A stretch of DNA of 64,000 nucleotides from Pararhizobium mangrovi (GTDB lineage: Bacteria > Pseudomonadota > Alphaproteobacteria > Rhizobiales > Rhizobiaceae). The position numbers and the translations under genes are program-made. The stretch is from assembly GCF_006516965.1 (NCBI RefSeq), contig NZ_VHLH01000005.1, positions 1 through 64,000 of the forward strand, given 5' to 3'. Positions 25,946 to 34,187 of this stretch are shown here, in pieces. Numbering within the stretch: the first letter of the stretch is position 1; every line of letters starts with the position of its first letter. The notes beneath the pieces were generated by a model. That model did not search any database. It saw only the letters and a program-made list of their open reading frames with translations, and was not told the origin of the DNA.

Positions 25946-27145
25946 CTAGTTGATGGCGTTCTTCAGCGGCGACACCTTGGTCGCGGGATCGCTGATCGTA
26001 TTGTCCATCCGCTCGGACCGGCTCATGGGACCGTATTTCTTGACCAGATCGCGTATGTCCTGGACGAGCTGCTTCGTCGGCAGGCCCTTGGCTTCACCGT
26101 CCTTGATGTATTCCTGAATGACGGGATCGAACTTCTTTTGCCAGCGTTTGAATTCGGCCGGGTCAATCTCGTTGTACTTCATGCCTTGGTCGATAAACTG
26201 CTTGCGCGCCTCGGCGGACGCCAGCGTGAAGGAAAGCTGGCTCTCGGCCTGACTCTTCTGACGCGACCAGCGATAAAACACTTCCTGCAGATCGGCCGGC
26301 AGCGAAGCGTATTTCGCCTGGCTCATGCAGAATTCGAGCGGCATGTGGTTGATCGGCGTATCGGTGTGGTCGCTCGCCGCCTCGTTGATGCGAAAGGCTT
26401 TCGCCGCCGCATCGGAGGTGAACACCGCGTCGAGCAGCCCGCGCTGGAGGGCGGAGAAGAAGTCCGCCGAAGAGATGTTGACCGGCGTTGCGCCGAGCGC
26501 GGCGAAGACATCCTGATTGACCCCCGATCCCGAACGAACCTTCAGGCCCTGAAGATCTTCGAGCTTGGTGATCGGCCGGTTGGAGAAGAGGTTGAAGCGG
26601 GCGCTACCGGTAATCCCCTCCAGGTAGACACCCTGACGCTCGAACTCCTTGCGGAAATACTTGTCGGCAAGATGCTCGGCAACGATCGACAACGTCCCCG
26701 CATCGGGAAAGAGGCCGGGCAGCGACAGTGCTTTCGTGAGCGGGAAACTGGTGATGTTCAGGAAGGTGAAGCATGCCGACATGTCGGTGATACCGGAGCG
26801 GTTCGCCTCGAAACCTTCGCTGACCGAATGCACCGTGCCGGACCAGCGCGCCTTCACGACGAGCTTGCCGTCCGACATCTTCTCAAGCACCTGGAAGGCC
26901 TGCTTCAGGAACTTCGCCTGCGCCGACTGCTCCGGCAAATGGCTCGAGAAGTTGATGGTAACCGGATCGCCGTCATAGATGATTTTCGGCGCACCATAAT
27001 CGTCGAGCTTGAGGTCGCGCCAGTCGATCGCCTCCTTCACGCTCTGCTGTACGCTGGAGAGCGTGGCCTCGTCGGACTGCGCGAATGCCGGCGCATGGGC
27101 CAGCGTGGCCGCCACGATGGCCGCTGCCAAAGGTCGGTAAATCAT
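25946..27145 (-). CDS. dctP: TRAP transporter substrate-binding protein (DctP)
   Basis: A 399-residue periplasmic protein with a signal peptide cleaved near AFA-QSD (residue 22). DctP landmarks are FEANRSGITDMSACFTFLN, FSNRPITKLEDLQGLKVRSGSGVNQDVFAALGATPVNISSADFFSALQRGLLDAVFTS and the helical C-terminus. The start follows GGAGGAGCCG. It heads the operon dctP-dctQ-dctM-cocE. Dyad operator E sits about 155 bp upstream. It is longer than the typical 330 residues, chiefly at the N- and C-terminal ends, and may belong to a less studied DctP subgroup. Confidence 0.92.
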   Translation of the reverse strand: MIYRPLAAAIVAATLAHAPAFAQSDEATLSSVQQSVKEAIDWRDLKLDDYGAPKIIYDGDPVTINFSSHLPEQSAQAKFLKQAFQVLEKMSDGKLVVKARWSGTVHSVSEGFEANRSGITDMSACFTFLNITSFPLTKALSLPGLFPDAGTLSIVAEHLADKYFRKEFERQGVYLEGITGSARFNLFSNRPITKLEDLQGLKVRSGSGVNQDVFAALGATPVNISSADFFSALQRGLLDAVFTSDAAAKAFRINEAASDHTDTPINHMPLEFCMSQAKYASLPADLQEVFYRWSRQKSQAESQLSFTLASAEARKQFIDQGMKYNEIDPAEFKRWQKKFDPVIQEYIKDGEAKGLPTKQLVQDIRDLVKKYGPMSRSERMDNTISDPATKVSPLKNAIN

Positions 27146-27299
27146 CGGCTCCTCCCATTTCCTCTGCAGGCAGCCGGCCACCGTTCGCCGAAACGAAGCT
27201 TGCAGTCGGACCATGCCCGATACCCGCGCCGACTCGAGGTGACTTCCACAAAGCCGTGGGGAATGCCGATGAGGTTATGAACGCCTACCCCTATCGTCA

Positions 27300-27334
27300 A
27301 TCGATTTTATTGCGACAAAACAGAAAATATCGAC
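27300..27334. promoter_or_regulatory. Dyad operator E upstream of dctP
   Basis: TCGA at 27301 and 27330 (29 bp apart). It is the most symmetric copy: TCGATTTTAT on the left and AAAATATCGA on the right. It lies in the 406-bp divergent gap (27146-27551) between dctP and tctC; apart from this site and the dyad at 27471 I see nothing in that gap. Confidence 0.65.
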
Positions 27335-27468
27335 AAAGTTATCTCTGCCTGGGAGGGATCTGTGTTCCGACACGCGCGGTAATCGCACCAGGTAAGCCTC
27401 TCGAAGAGCTAGCCGGCCGAACTAGCGGATCTCCAGCGCCTTCCCGAACGAACATGAGTAAAACAGTC

Positions 27469-27499
27469 TTGACATATGTCATATGTCGTATCTATAGGT
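27469..27499 (+). promoter_or_regulatory. tctC promoter with perfect 17-bp dyad
   Basis: GACATATGTCATATGTC (27471-27487) is a perfect 7-3-7 inverted repeat and overlaps a TTGACA -35 box (27469-27474). The -10 is less clear: CTATAG (27492-27497) lies 17 bp on. The FadR-type GntR protein encoded at 31395 in the same operon is a likely binder. Confidence 0.65.
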
Positions 27500-27551
27500 T
27501 CGCTGCGCTGGGTGAGGCCAGACAACGGTTCACGAATGGGAGGAGTAAGGC

Positions 27552-28526
27552 ATGAGACGTCTGAAGACCGTCGCCCTTGCGGCGTCGTTTGCATTTGCCG
27601 CGATCGGAATGAGCACCGCCGCACACGCGGAATGGCCCGAGCGGGCGGTCACCGTCATCGTCCCGTGGTCGGCCGGCGGCGGTACCGATGCGACCGCGCG
27701 CGCCGTCGCCCAACAGTTGGAGAAACGCCTCGGACAGCCCTTCAACGTCGTCAACCGAACGGGCGGCGGCGGTCTTATCGGCCATCTTGCCATCACCAAC
27801 GCCAAGCCCGACGGCTATACGCTCGGCGTCATCACGATCGAGTCGACGATGTACGCCGCGCAAGGCACCAGGGGTGCCGGACCGGACGATTTTACCATGA
27901 TCGGCCGCTTCAATGCCGACCCGATCGGCTACAACGTCAAGGCCGACGCTTCTTACGACGACATGAAAGGGCTGATCGCCGCGGTGAAGAAGAACCCCGG
28001 CAAGATCAAGGCTTCCGGCGCCAACCGCGGCGGCCTTTCGCACCTTGCATGGGCGGGCCTCCTCAACAAGCTTGGCATCGATCCGAACGCTTCGCCTTGG
28101 GTCGCGTCCGACGGGTCGGCGCCCGCTCTTCAGGAACTTGCAGCCGGTGCGATCGACGTCGTATCGACCTCTCCGGCCGAAGCGCGAACGCTCGTCGAAG
28201 CGGGCAAGGCGAAGACGCTGGCGATCGCCGCGAATGAACAGAGCGATGCCTATCCGGATCTGCCCACGATGCCCGAGGCGCTCGGTATCAAATGGGCCCC
28301 CATGCCTTTCCGCGCGCTTGCCGGTCCTGCGGGCCTTCCCGATGACGTGGTGAAGAAATTGTCGAATGCGCTTGCCGCGACGGTCAAGGATCCCGATTTC
28401 GTCAAGTTCATGAAGTCACGCGGCTTCTCCGTCGCATACCAGAACGGTGAAGAGTTCAAGAAGACCGTCAAGCAGGACGAGGAAGACCTGAGCAAGACAA
28501 TGGCCGTCCTCGGCCTGGCGAAGTAA
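27552..28526 (+). CDS. tctC: Tripartite tricarboxylate transporter binding protein (TctC)
   Basis: A 324-residue periplasmic protein with a signal peptide ending AHA (residue 26) and mature start EWPERAVTVIVPWSAGGGTDATARAVAQQL, the Bug/TctC signature. VVNRTGGGGLIGHLAI and LAAGAIDVVSTSPAEA are further family blocks. The start has GGAGGAG upstream. It delivers a carboxylate to TctAB, encoded next. Members bind citrate, tricarballylate, glutamate, phthalate and many other acids, so the ligand is open. Confidence 0.93.
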   Translation: MRRLKTVALAASFAFAAIGMSTAAHAEWPERAVTVIVPWSAGGGTDATARAVAQQLEKRLGQPFNVVNRTGGGGLIGHLAITNAKPDGYTLGVITIESTMYAAQGTRGAGPDDFTMIGRFNADPIGYNVKADASYDDMKGLIAAVKKNPGKIKASGANRGGLSHLAWAGLLNKLGIDPNASPWVASDGSAPALQELAAGAIDVVSTSPAEARTLVEAGKAKTLAIAANEQSDAYPDLPTMPEALGIKWAPMPFRALAGPAGLPDDVVKKLSNALAATVKDPDFVKFMKSRGFSVAYQNGEEFKKTVKQDEEDLSKTMAVLGLAK

Positions 28527-28550
28527 CGCGGTCGTGGGGAGGACCATCGG

Positions 28551-29021
28551 ATGCGCTTCGACGATCGTATCCTGGGCGGCGCGCTCGCCATATTTTCCAT
28601 CTGCGTCATCGTTGCGTCCCGCCGGATCGGTTCCGTGCCGGGCACGACGTTCGGGCCGGACGTCTTCCCCACGCTCATCGGCATCGCCATGCTGATCCTC
28701 TCGGTCCGGATCTTCGTCCGCGCCGCGAGGATCGGTGGCCGCGACGCATGGGTCGATCTTTCGGACTGGAAGGGTCAGACGAAGGGACTCGTCTGCGCTA
28801 CCTGGATCCTTGCGGGTATCGTCATCGGCATCGCCTTCTTCGACGATATCGGCTTTCCGCTCTTCGGCCTCGCCTATGCCTTACCGTTGATGCTTCTGAT
28901 GGGCGCGAGACCAATCTCAGCGTTCGTCGTAACCGCCAGTGCGGTCCTTCTTTCCTACTTCGTCTTCTCGCGCCTGCTCTTCGTGCCGCTACCTGTCGGC
29001 CCGCTTACCTTCCTGCGATAG
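28551..29021 (+). CDS. tctB: Tripartite tricarboxylate transporter small subunit (TctB)
   Basis: A 156-residue protein with four hydrophobic segments. It has the usual N-terminus DDRILGGALAIFSICVIVASRRI, the GTTFGPDVFPTLIGIAMLILS block and a C-terminal YFVFSRLLFVPLPVGPLTFLR. TctB is poorly conserved, so position between tctC and tctA supports the call. GGGGAGGA precedes its start. Confidence 0.88.
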   Translation: MRFDDRILGGALAIFSICVIVASRRIGSVPGTTFGPDVFPTLIGIAMLILSVRIFVRAARIGGRDAWVDLSDWKGQTKGLVCATWILAGIVIGIAFFDDIGFPLFGLAYALPLMLLMGARPISAFVVTASAVLLSYFVFSRLLFVPLPVGPLTFLR

Positions 29022-29027
29022 CCGACC

Positions 29028-30566
29028 ATGAGTATCGATACCTTCCTGGCAGCGCTCGCCATCGTCTTCCAGCCCTACGTGCTGCTCGTCATCGGCCTTT
29101 CGGCCATCTACGGGCTCTTCGTCGGCGCGGTTCCCGGCCTGACGGCGACCATGGCGACCGCGCTTCTCATCCCGCTTACCTTCTACATGGATCCGGTTCC
29201 CGCCATTGCCGCCATCGTCACCACGACGGCGATGGCGATCACGGCAGGCGACATTCCGGGCGCCCTCCTGCGCATACCCGGCACGCCGGCCTCCGCCGCC
29301 TATGTCGACGAGGCCTACGCGATGACGATGCGGGGCAAAGCGGATCTCGCGCTCGGCGTCTGCCTCACCTTCGCCGCGGTAGGTGGAATGGTGGGCGCAA
29401 TCGTCCTCTTCCTGCTCGGGCCGCTGCTTGCCAGCATCTCGCTCCAGTTCTCGAGTTTCGAATTCTTCTGGCTGGCGGCACTCGGCCTGATGACCTCGGC
29501 GATGGTCAGTTCACAGGATCCCGCACGTGGCCTGTTCTCGCTGCTGATCGGCCTGCTCATCAGTACCGTCGGGCTGGACGTTACGAGCGGCCAGCCGCGC
29601 TTTACCTTCGGCGTCGTCGATCTCTATGGCGGCGTGAGCTTCATCCCGACGATGATCGGCATGTTCGCGTTCGCCGAGATCCTGCGGGGTCTTTCCAATG
29701 CCGGCGTCGCACCGCCCGCACCGACGACGGATGTCCGCCGCCCGTTTCGCGGCGTCTGGGCGGCGGCCCGGAAATACCCCTTCAGCATCGTGCGCGGCGT
29801 ATCGCTCGGCACGGTCATCGGCGCGCTTCCCGGCGCCGGCGGCGATCTCGCCGCATGGATCGCCTACGGCATGGCCCGCCGGTTTTCGAAGACCCCGGAA
29901 AAGTTCGGTACCGGCCATGAAGAAGGCCTCATCGAAGCCGGTTCGGCGAACAACAGCGGGCTTTCGAGCGCCTGGATCCCCGCCCTTGTCTTCGGCATTC
30001 CAGGCGATGCGGTGACGTCGATCGCCATCGGCGTCCTTTTCATGAAGGGCCTCAATCCCGGCCCACGCCTTTTCGTCGACAACCCGACGATGCTGACGGC
30101 CGTGATCATCACCTTCTTCGTCGCGAACATCCTGCTCATCCCCGTCGGCTACGTCGCCATTCGGGGCGCCCGCTACGTCCTTTCGGTGCCGCGCTCCATC
30201 ATCGTGCCGACGATCCTCGTCTTCTGCGTGGTGGGGTCGTTCGCGATCAACAATACCGTCTTCGACATCGGCGTGATGCTCGCCGCCGGTATCGTCGCCT
30301 ACCTTCTCGAAAGCAATCGCTTCCCCATTGCGCCGATCATCCTCGGACTGGTTCTCGGCCACGTCCTCGAACGCAACTTCATCATGTCGATGCAGATCGC
30401 CGACGGTAACCTTCTCGGCTTCTTCTCGCGTCCGATCGCGGCATGCCTGGGAATGCTGGTGATCTGCGTTGCGCTGTCCCCACTCGCAAAATGGCTGATG
30501 CGCCGACGAAGCCGCGCGATTGCGCCCAATGGAACCACGGACGAAGCCGAGCGCGAAACGCGCTGA
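29028..30566 (+). CDS. tctA: Tripartite tricarboxylate transporter large subunit (TctA)
   Basis: A 512-residue membrane protein with about 12 segments. Family motifs are GLFVGAVPGLTATMATALLIPLTF near residue 25 and SLGTVIGALPGAGGDLAAWIAYGMARRFSKTPEKFGTGHEEGLIEAGSANNSG in the middle, followed by LVFGIPGDAVTSIAIGVLFMKGLNPGP. It starts 7 bp after tctB. It is the sodium- or proton-driven channel of the TctCBA importer. Confidence 0.95.
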   Translation: MSIDTFLAALAIVFQPYVLLVIGLSAIYGLFVGAVPGLTATMATALLIPLTFYMDPVPAIAAIVTTTAMAITAGDIPGALLRIPGTPASAAYVDEAYAMTMRGKADLALGVCLTFAAVGGMVGAIVLFLLGPLLASISLQFSSFEFFWLAALGLMTSAMVSSQDPARGLFSLLIGLLISTVGLDVTSGQPRFTFGVVDLYGGVSFIPTMIGMFAFAEILRGLSNAGVAPPAPTTDVRRPFRGVWAAARKYPFSIVRGVSLGTVIGALPGAGGDLAAWIAYGMARRFSKTPEKFGTGHEEGLIEAGSANNSGLSSAWIPALVFGIPGDAVTSIAIGVLFMKGLNPGPRLFVDNPTMLTAVIITFFVANILLIPVGYVAIRGARYVLSVPRSIIVPTILVFCVVGSFAINNTVFDIGVMLAAGIVAYLLESNRFPIAPIILGLVLGHVLERNFIMSMQIADGNLLGFFSRPIAACLGMLVICVALSPLAKWLMRRRSRAIAPNGTTDEAERETR

Positions 30567-30582
30567 TCACAGGAGTATCTCA

Positions 30583-31401
30583 ATGAAAGACATGTTCAGC
30601 GTCAAAGACAAGCTTGTCGTCGTCACCGGCGGCCTCGGCCAGCTTGGAACCGAGTTTTCCCGTTCGCTCGCCGAGGCGGGAGCGAAGGTCGCCATCTACA
30701 GCCGTCGCCCCTTCGATGCGCAGGAGATGGAGGAAAAGTTCCCTGGTCTCGCCGAACGCATTCTCGTCTACGAGGCGAGCGTGGCCGACAAGGAGGCGCT
30801 GACGGAGGCGACCGAACGCCTCGTGAAGGAGCACGGCGTACCGCACGCGCTCGTCAACAATGCCGGCATCGATTCCAAGCCCGACGGAAGCGCCGAACAG
30901 AACGCACCCTTCGAAGTCTATCCGCAGAAATACTGGGACGAAATCATCGACGTGAACCTCACCGGCGTCATGCTGACGTCGCAGGCGATCGGCTCGAAGA
31001 TGGCCGAAGCCGGACGGGGCTCGATCATCAATGTCGGTTCCATGTACGGTCTGGTCTCGCCGAATCAGGCGCTCTACGCCTATCGCGAAGCGCGCGACGG
31101 CGTGCCGTTCGTCAAGGCGATCTCGTACGCGGCGTCGAAGTCGGGTCTCATCAACCTGACGAAATATCTGGCGACCTACTGGGCCAAGCGGAACGTTCGC
31201 TGCAACCTCGTTTCGTTCGGCGGCGTTAAAACGGCGAGCTTCGACAAGGAGTTCATCGACGCCTTTCTCGAGCGGGTGCCCATGGGCCGCCAGGCCGAAA
31301 TCGACGAATACAACGGCGTGATTCAGTTTCTGGCTTCGGAAGCTTCGTCCTACATGACTGGTGCGAACGTCGTCATGGATGGAGGCTTCACCGCGTGGTA
31401 G
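30583..31401 (+). CDS. SDR-family oxidoreductase
   Basis: A 272-residue NAD(P)-dependent dehydrogenase. The cofactor motif is VVVTGGLGQLGTEFSRSLAE, with NNAG at ALVNNAGIDS. The catalytic serine region is INVGSMYGLV, and Tyr-x3-Lys is in YAASKSGLINLTKYL. About a dozen extra residues (YREARDGVPFVK) separate serine and tyrosine, longer than usual. The ATG has AGGAG upstream and lies 17 bp after tctA. It probably oxidises or reduces a hydroxy acid brought in by the transporter; the substrate is not known. Confidence 0.9.
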   Translation: MKDMFSVKDKLVVVTGGLGQLGTEFSRSLAEAGAKVAIYSRRPFDAQEMEEKFPGLAERILVYEASVADKEALTEATERLVKEHGVPHALVNNAGIDSKPDGSAEQNAPFEVYPQKYWDEIIDVNLTGVMLTSQAIGSKMAEAGRGSIINVGSMYGLVSPNQALYAYREARDGVPFVKAISYAASKSGLINLTKYLATYWAKRNVRCNLVSFGGVKTASFDKEFIDAFLERVPMGRQAEIDEYNGVIQFLASEASSYMTGANVVMDGGFTAW

Positions 31402-32204
31402 CCGGTCACGTTCCGACAGAAACGCGCAGCAGGAGCGGTGCCGGCCCCGGTGCCACCGACCCGATGGATCACACGTTCGAACGCAGCAAACTGCACGTCT
31501 CCGTGGTCGATCGCTTCGAGGCGGACATCCTCTCCGGCACGCTCGCGGTCGGCGACCGGCTTCCTGCCGAAGCGGAGATCGCCAAGGCGTTCAACGTCAG
31601 CACGCGCAGCGTGCGCGAAGCGATCCAGGTCCTCGAGACGAAGGGGCTCGTGCGACGCAAGCACGGCGAACGCGCGATGGTCGTGCGCGACGACGTCGGC
31701 GAATTCCTGGGCTCCCTCGCCGTCACGGTGAAGCAGCTCTTTTCGCAGAAATCGAACTATCTCGCGCAGCTCATGGACGTACGCCGCATGATCGAGCTGG
31801 AGGCGGTAGGCCGGATCGTCGACGAGGGGCACGACCTCAATTCCGAGGTCGAAAAGGCGATCGCCGACATGCGTCTGGCCGTCGAAAGGAACGATTTCGA
31901 ACGGTTCGCCGATTGCGATGCCGCCTTCCACCTCGGCATCGTCCATTCCGTCGGCAACGAGATCCTCAGCGTCTTCTACGACAATCTCTTCGCCCTCATC
32001 AACGAGGTCATCCGTGTCACGAGCCGCGTGCCGAAAAAGGCGCTCGATGCGGCCTACGCCGAGCACGAGGAGATCTACGACCTTATCCGGAGCAATGACG
32101 CGAACGCCGCGAGGCAATCGCTCGCAAGCCAGATCGACAACAGTGCGCGCTACCTGAAGGTCGCGCTCGACGAAGCCGAAATCAAGAACGAACGGAACCC
32201 GTGA
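31395..32204 (+). CDS. GntR-family regulator, FadR/FCD class
   Basis: A 269-residue regulator. The winged helix is VVDRFEADILSGTLAVGDRLPAEAEIAKAFNVSTRSVREAIQVLETKGLVRRKHG at about residues 36-90. The FCD domain is marked by MDVRRMIELEAVGRIV, CDAAFHLGIV and HEEIYDLIRSNDANAARQSL. The GTG at 31395 overlaps the SDR stop and has GGAGG upstream; the ATG at 31464 is a shorter alternative and would still include the DNA-binding domain. As the only regulator in the tct operon it likely binds the dyad at 27471. Confidence 0.88.
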   Translation: MVAGHVPTETRSRSGAGPGATDPMDHTFERSKLHVSVVDRFEADILSGTLAVGDRLPAEAEIAKAFNVSTRSVREAIQVLETKGLVRRKHGERAMVVRDDVGEFLGSLAVTVKQLFSQKSNYLAQLMDVRRMIELEAVGRIVDEGHDLNSEVEKAIADMRLAVERNDFERFADCDAAFHLGIVHSVGNEILSVFYDNLFALINEVIRVTSRVPKKALDAAYAEHEEIYDLIRSNDANAARQSLASQIDNSARYLKVALDEAEIKNERNP

Positions 32205-32863
32205 TGGCCAATTTCGACTATTCCGATACCGACTGGGACTCCATCTCGCGACTGTCGAAATGGTATTCCGGTGACATTCACGACAGTATGGAACGCCACG
32301 GCGCCTTCGGCTATCTGGAAGGCATTTCGCTCTTCGGGCACCTCGAACCCGGCCAGGTGGTATGTGGCCCGGCGGTGACGGTGCTCTTCGCGCCTAGCAA
32401 CCGGCGCGATCATCCGCAGGACACCTATCACTACGCCATCGACCATTGCCCGAAGGGTGGAGTGCTGGTCGTCGACGCTTCCTGCAGCCCGGGTTCATGC
32501 ACCGGCGGCTTGATGTCGACAGGCGCCAAGACGCGCGGCGCGGCCGCGACGATCGTCAACGGCACGGTGCGTGACACGGCCGAAGTCAAGAAGCTCGGCT
32601 ATCCGCTTTTCGGAACTTCGCTGAGCCCGCTTTCGGTTTCGGGACGCAAGGAGCCCGTGGCAGCCCAGGTGCCGATCCGCATCGCCGGCATCCAGATCAT
32701 GCCGGGCGACGTGATCTTCGCCGACATCGACGGCGTCGTGGTTATCGCCAAGAACCTCGTCTCGACGATCGCCGACGAAGCGGAAAAAGGCGGCAGGGGC
32801 GAAGCCGAAGCGCAGAAACGCATCCTGGATGGCGAAGCCCTCCAAAGCGTGTGGCAGATTTAG
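32204..32863 (+). CDS. RraA-family aldolase/decarboxylase
   Basis: A 219-residue protein of the RraA / 4-hydroxy-4-methyl-2-oxoglutarate aldolase family. Typical segments are SGDIHDSMERHGAFGYLEG at the N-terminus, GAAATIVNGTVRDTAEVKKLGYPLFG with the conserved Arg-Asp pair, and IMPGDVIFADIDGVVVIAK. Such enzymes cleave pyruvate or oxaloacetate from hydroxy-oxo acids, or decarboxylate oxaloacetate. Its ATG touches the stop of the regulator gene (TGATG). As the last gene of the tct operon it fits a route that oxidises an imported hydroxy acid (SDR) and then cleaves it. The exact substrate is inferred only in class. Confidence 0.88.
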   Translation: MANFDYSDTDWDSISRLSKWYSGDIHDSMERHGAFGYLEGISLFGHLEPGQVVCGPAVTVLFAPSNRRDHPQDTYHYAIDHCPKGGVLVVDASCSPGSCTGGLMSTGAKTRGAAATIVNGTVRDTAEVKKLGYPLFGTSLSPLSVSGRKEPVAAQVPIRIAGIQIMPGDVIFADIDGVVVIAKNLVSTIADEAEKGGRGEAEAQKRILDGEALQSVWQI

Positions 32864-33171
32864 AAAGATCGACAGTTTCGACGCCAACGGCCCGACAACC
32901 GGCGTCGAGATCCTGCGGGATGGCTTGTCTCGTATCGATCCAGCGATGTCTTAAAGCGCCAGTTCGGTGAATGCGTCGCCGCCTTCAACGACAACGACGC
33001 GAAAGTGGATGTTACTCCCTACGGCCAAGGCGCCGAGCACTTTAATCCGTTTGCGGTCGCTGAATGCACAGGCTTGTGTGTCGGCATATCGTTCAAGTGG
33101 GATTTGCGGAGCGATGTGTTGATCTCAGGCTTTGATGGTGCATCATCCAAACGCGAGTGGAAGGAGGCGTT
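32864..33171 (+). other. Unassigned stretch before the IS481 remnant
   Basis: This 308-bp stretch holds no complete gene. One frame stays open for about 100 codons up to a TAA just before the transposase remnant (last residues SSKREWKEAL), but it has no start codon in a sensible place and I do not recognise it. It may be the tail of a gene lost during island decay. Confidence 0.4.
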
Positions 33172-33613
33172 ATAAGCCAGGTTCTACACACGAGCGCCCG
33201 GACGACGGAGGTCATCCGTCGAGCGATACAGCATAGAGAAGAGCGCTTGAGAGAATTGGCCAGAACTTATGAGTCCACTACCTAATCCGCTCGGCGCTGC
33301 ACCGTTGCTAGCAGCGCCACGGCATCAGCCGGCTACCCGACCTCGACGGCGACAAGCATCGAACCGAAGTTCACACCATACCCGATCGTTACTTCCACAT
33401 CGACATTGCTGAAGTCCGAACTGCGAAGGCAAGCTCCGTCCTTATGTGGCAATCGACCGCACAAGCACGTTCGCCTTCGTGCACTTGGTGAAAAGCGCCA
33501 ACCGGGTAACGGCTTCGGCCTTCCTGAAAGCGCTGGTCGCCGCCGTGCCATACAGGATCCATACCGTCCTGACGGAGAATGGCATCCAGTTCACCTTTCC
33601 GCCGCGCTACGCC
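33172..33613 (+). pseudogene. IS481-family transposase, degenerate
   Basis: Pieces of one transposase lie in order but in three frames. From 33172 the frame reads QVLHTSARTTEVIRRAIQH and matches the N-terminus of IS481 transposases, but the start codon is ATA behind a good AAGGAGG. About 60 codons are then missing. The next piece reads SALHRC-stop-QRHGISRLPD and then YFHIDIAEV, with an in-frame TAG. A frameshift near 33422 leads to EGKLRPYVAIDRTSTFAF and AVPYRIHTVLTENGIQFTF, the catalytic DDE core region. It breaks off after PPRYA, so the last third is absent. The element is clearly dead. No terminal inverted repeats were found. Confidence 0.85.
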
Positions 33614-33652
33614 CTGCTCCGCCCGCTCGAAATTCATAAGAACTGCGAGCTT

Positions 33653-33908
33653 TTATATATGGTCATCGCGGGACTGCCGAAAGATCTGACCGACTTGGTC
33701 GTGCGTAAGAGTAGGAACAGAGCTCATCGCAATCTCGGCAGTTTTGGCGTTCAAACCGACTGTGAGGAAGCGCGCCTCTTCGGGACGGCGGGTGTCGAGA
33801 CTGATCTTAACATGGGGTCGCCTGATGCGGGTCGACCACGCCGGGCGGCAGACGCTTGCGCCAGTAGTAGATGGCGCCGCATTGGGTGATGTTCCATGCA
33901 AGTCCCAC
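33653..33908 (-). pseudogene. Tyrosine-type integrase N-terminal fragment (DUF6538), degenerate
   Basis: On the minus strand a GTG at 33908 begins GLAWNITQCGAIYYWRKRLPPGVVDPHQ, the DUF6538 start of many alphaproteobacterial phage-type integrases. After a frameshift near 33825 it continues as HVKISLDTRRPEEARFLTVGLNAKTAEI and GQIFRQ, then stops at 33653. Only about 80 residues remain; the core-binding and catalytic domains are gone. It lies 113 bp from the 3' end of tRNA-Gln and is transcribed away from it, the usual layout of an island integrase at its attachment site. Confidence 0.8.
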
Positions 33909-34021
33909 CGTCCGGCACCCCGCGTGTTCCGCGAGGGTGTCCCAGCCGTGTGTACCAGCGGGAGCAGAATTCGCCCCAGCTGGCATCGGCATCTCATGAA
34001 CTTCAGGAGGTTAATCCAGCG

Positions 34022-34095
34022 TGGCTGGGGCGCCTGGATTCGAACCAGGGATCACGGTACCAAAAACCGATGCCTTACCGCTTGGCTACGCCCCA
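34022..34095 (-). tRNA. tRNA-Gln (anticodon UUG)
   Basis: The minus strand from 34095 gives a 74-nt cloverleaf with encoded CCA. The acceptor TGGGGCG pairs with CGCCCCA and the discriminator is G. The T-loop is GGTTCGAATCC. The anticodon loop TTTTGGT, between CGGT and ACCG, carries TTG. A decayed integrase sits beyond its 3' end, so the gene is a probable attachment site. Confidence 0.95.
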
Positions 34096-34187
34096 CCATC
34101 CGAACCGGATTCAATCCGTCGGACCGCGTTCCGGCGAAAGTCGCTTAGCAAACCTTCGCGTGGCGGACAAGTTGGACCCCGTCGCCG

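Noticed and set aside
16440-27334. CRISPR array or phage attachment repeats suggested by the five repeated TCGA motifs
   Set aside because: The copies are kilobases apart, each at a promoter or gene end, and vary between the conserved elements, which fits operators.
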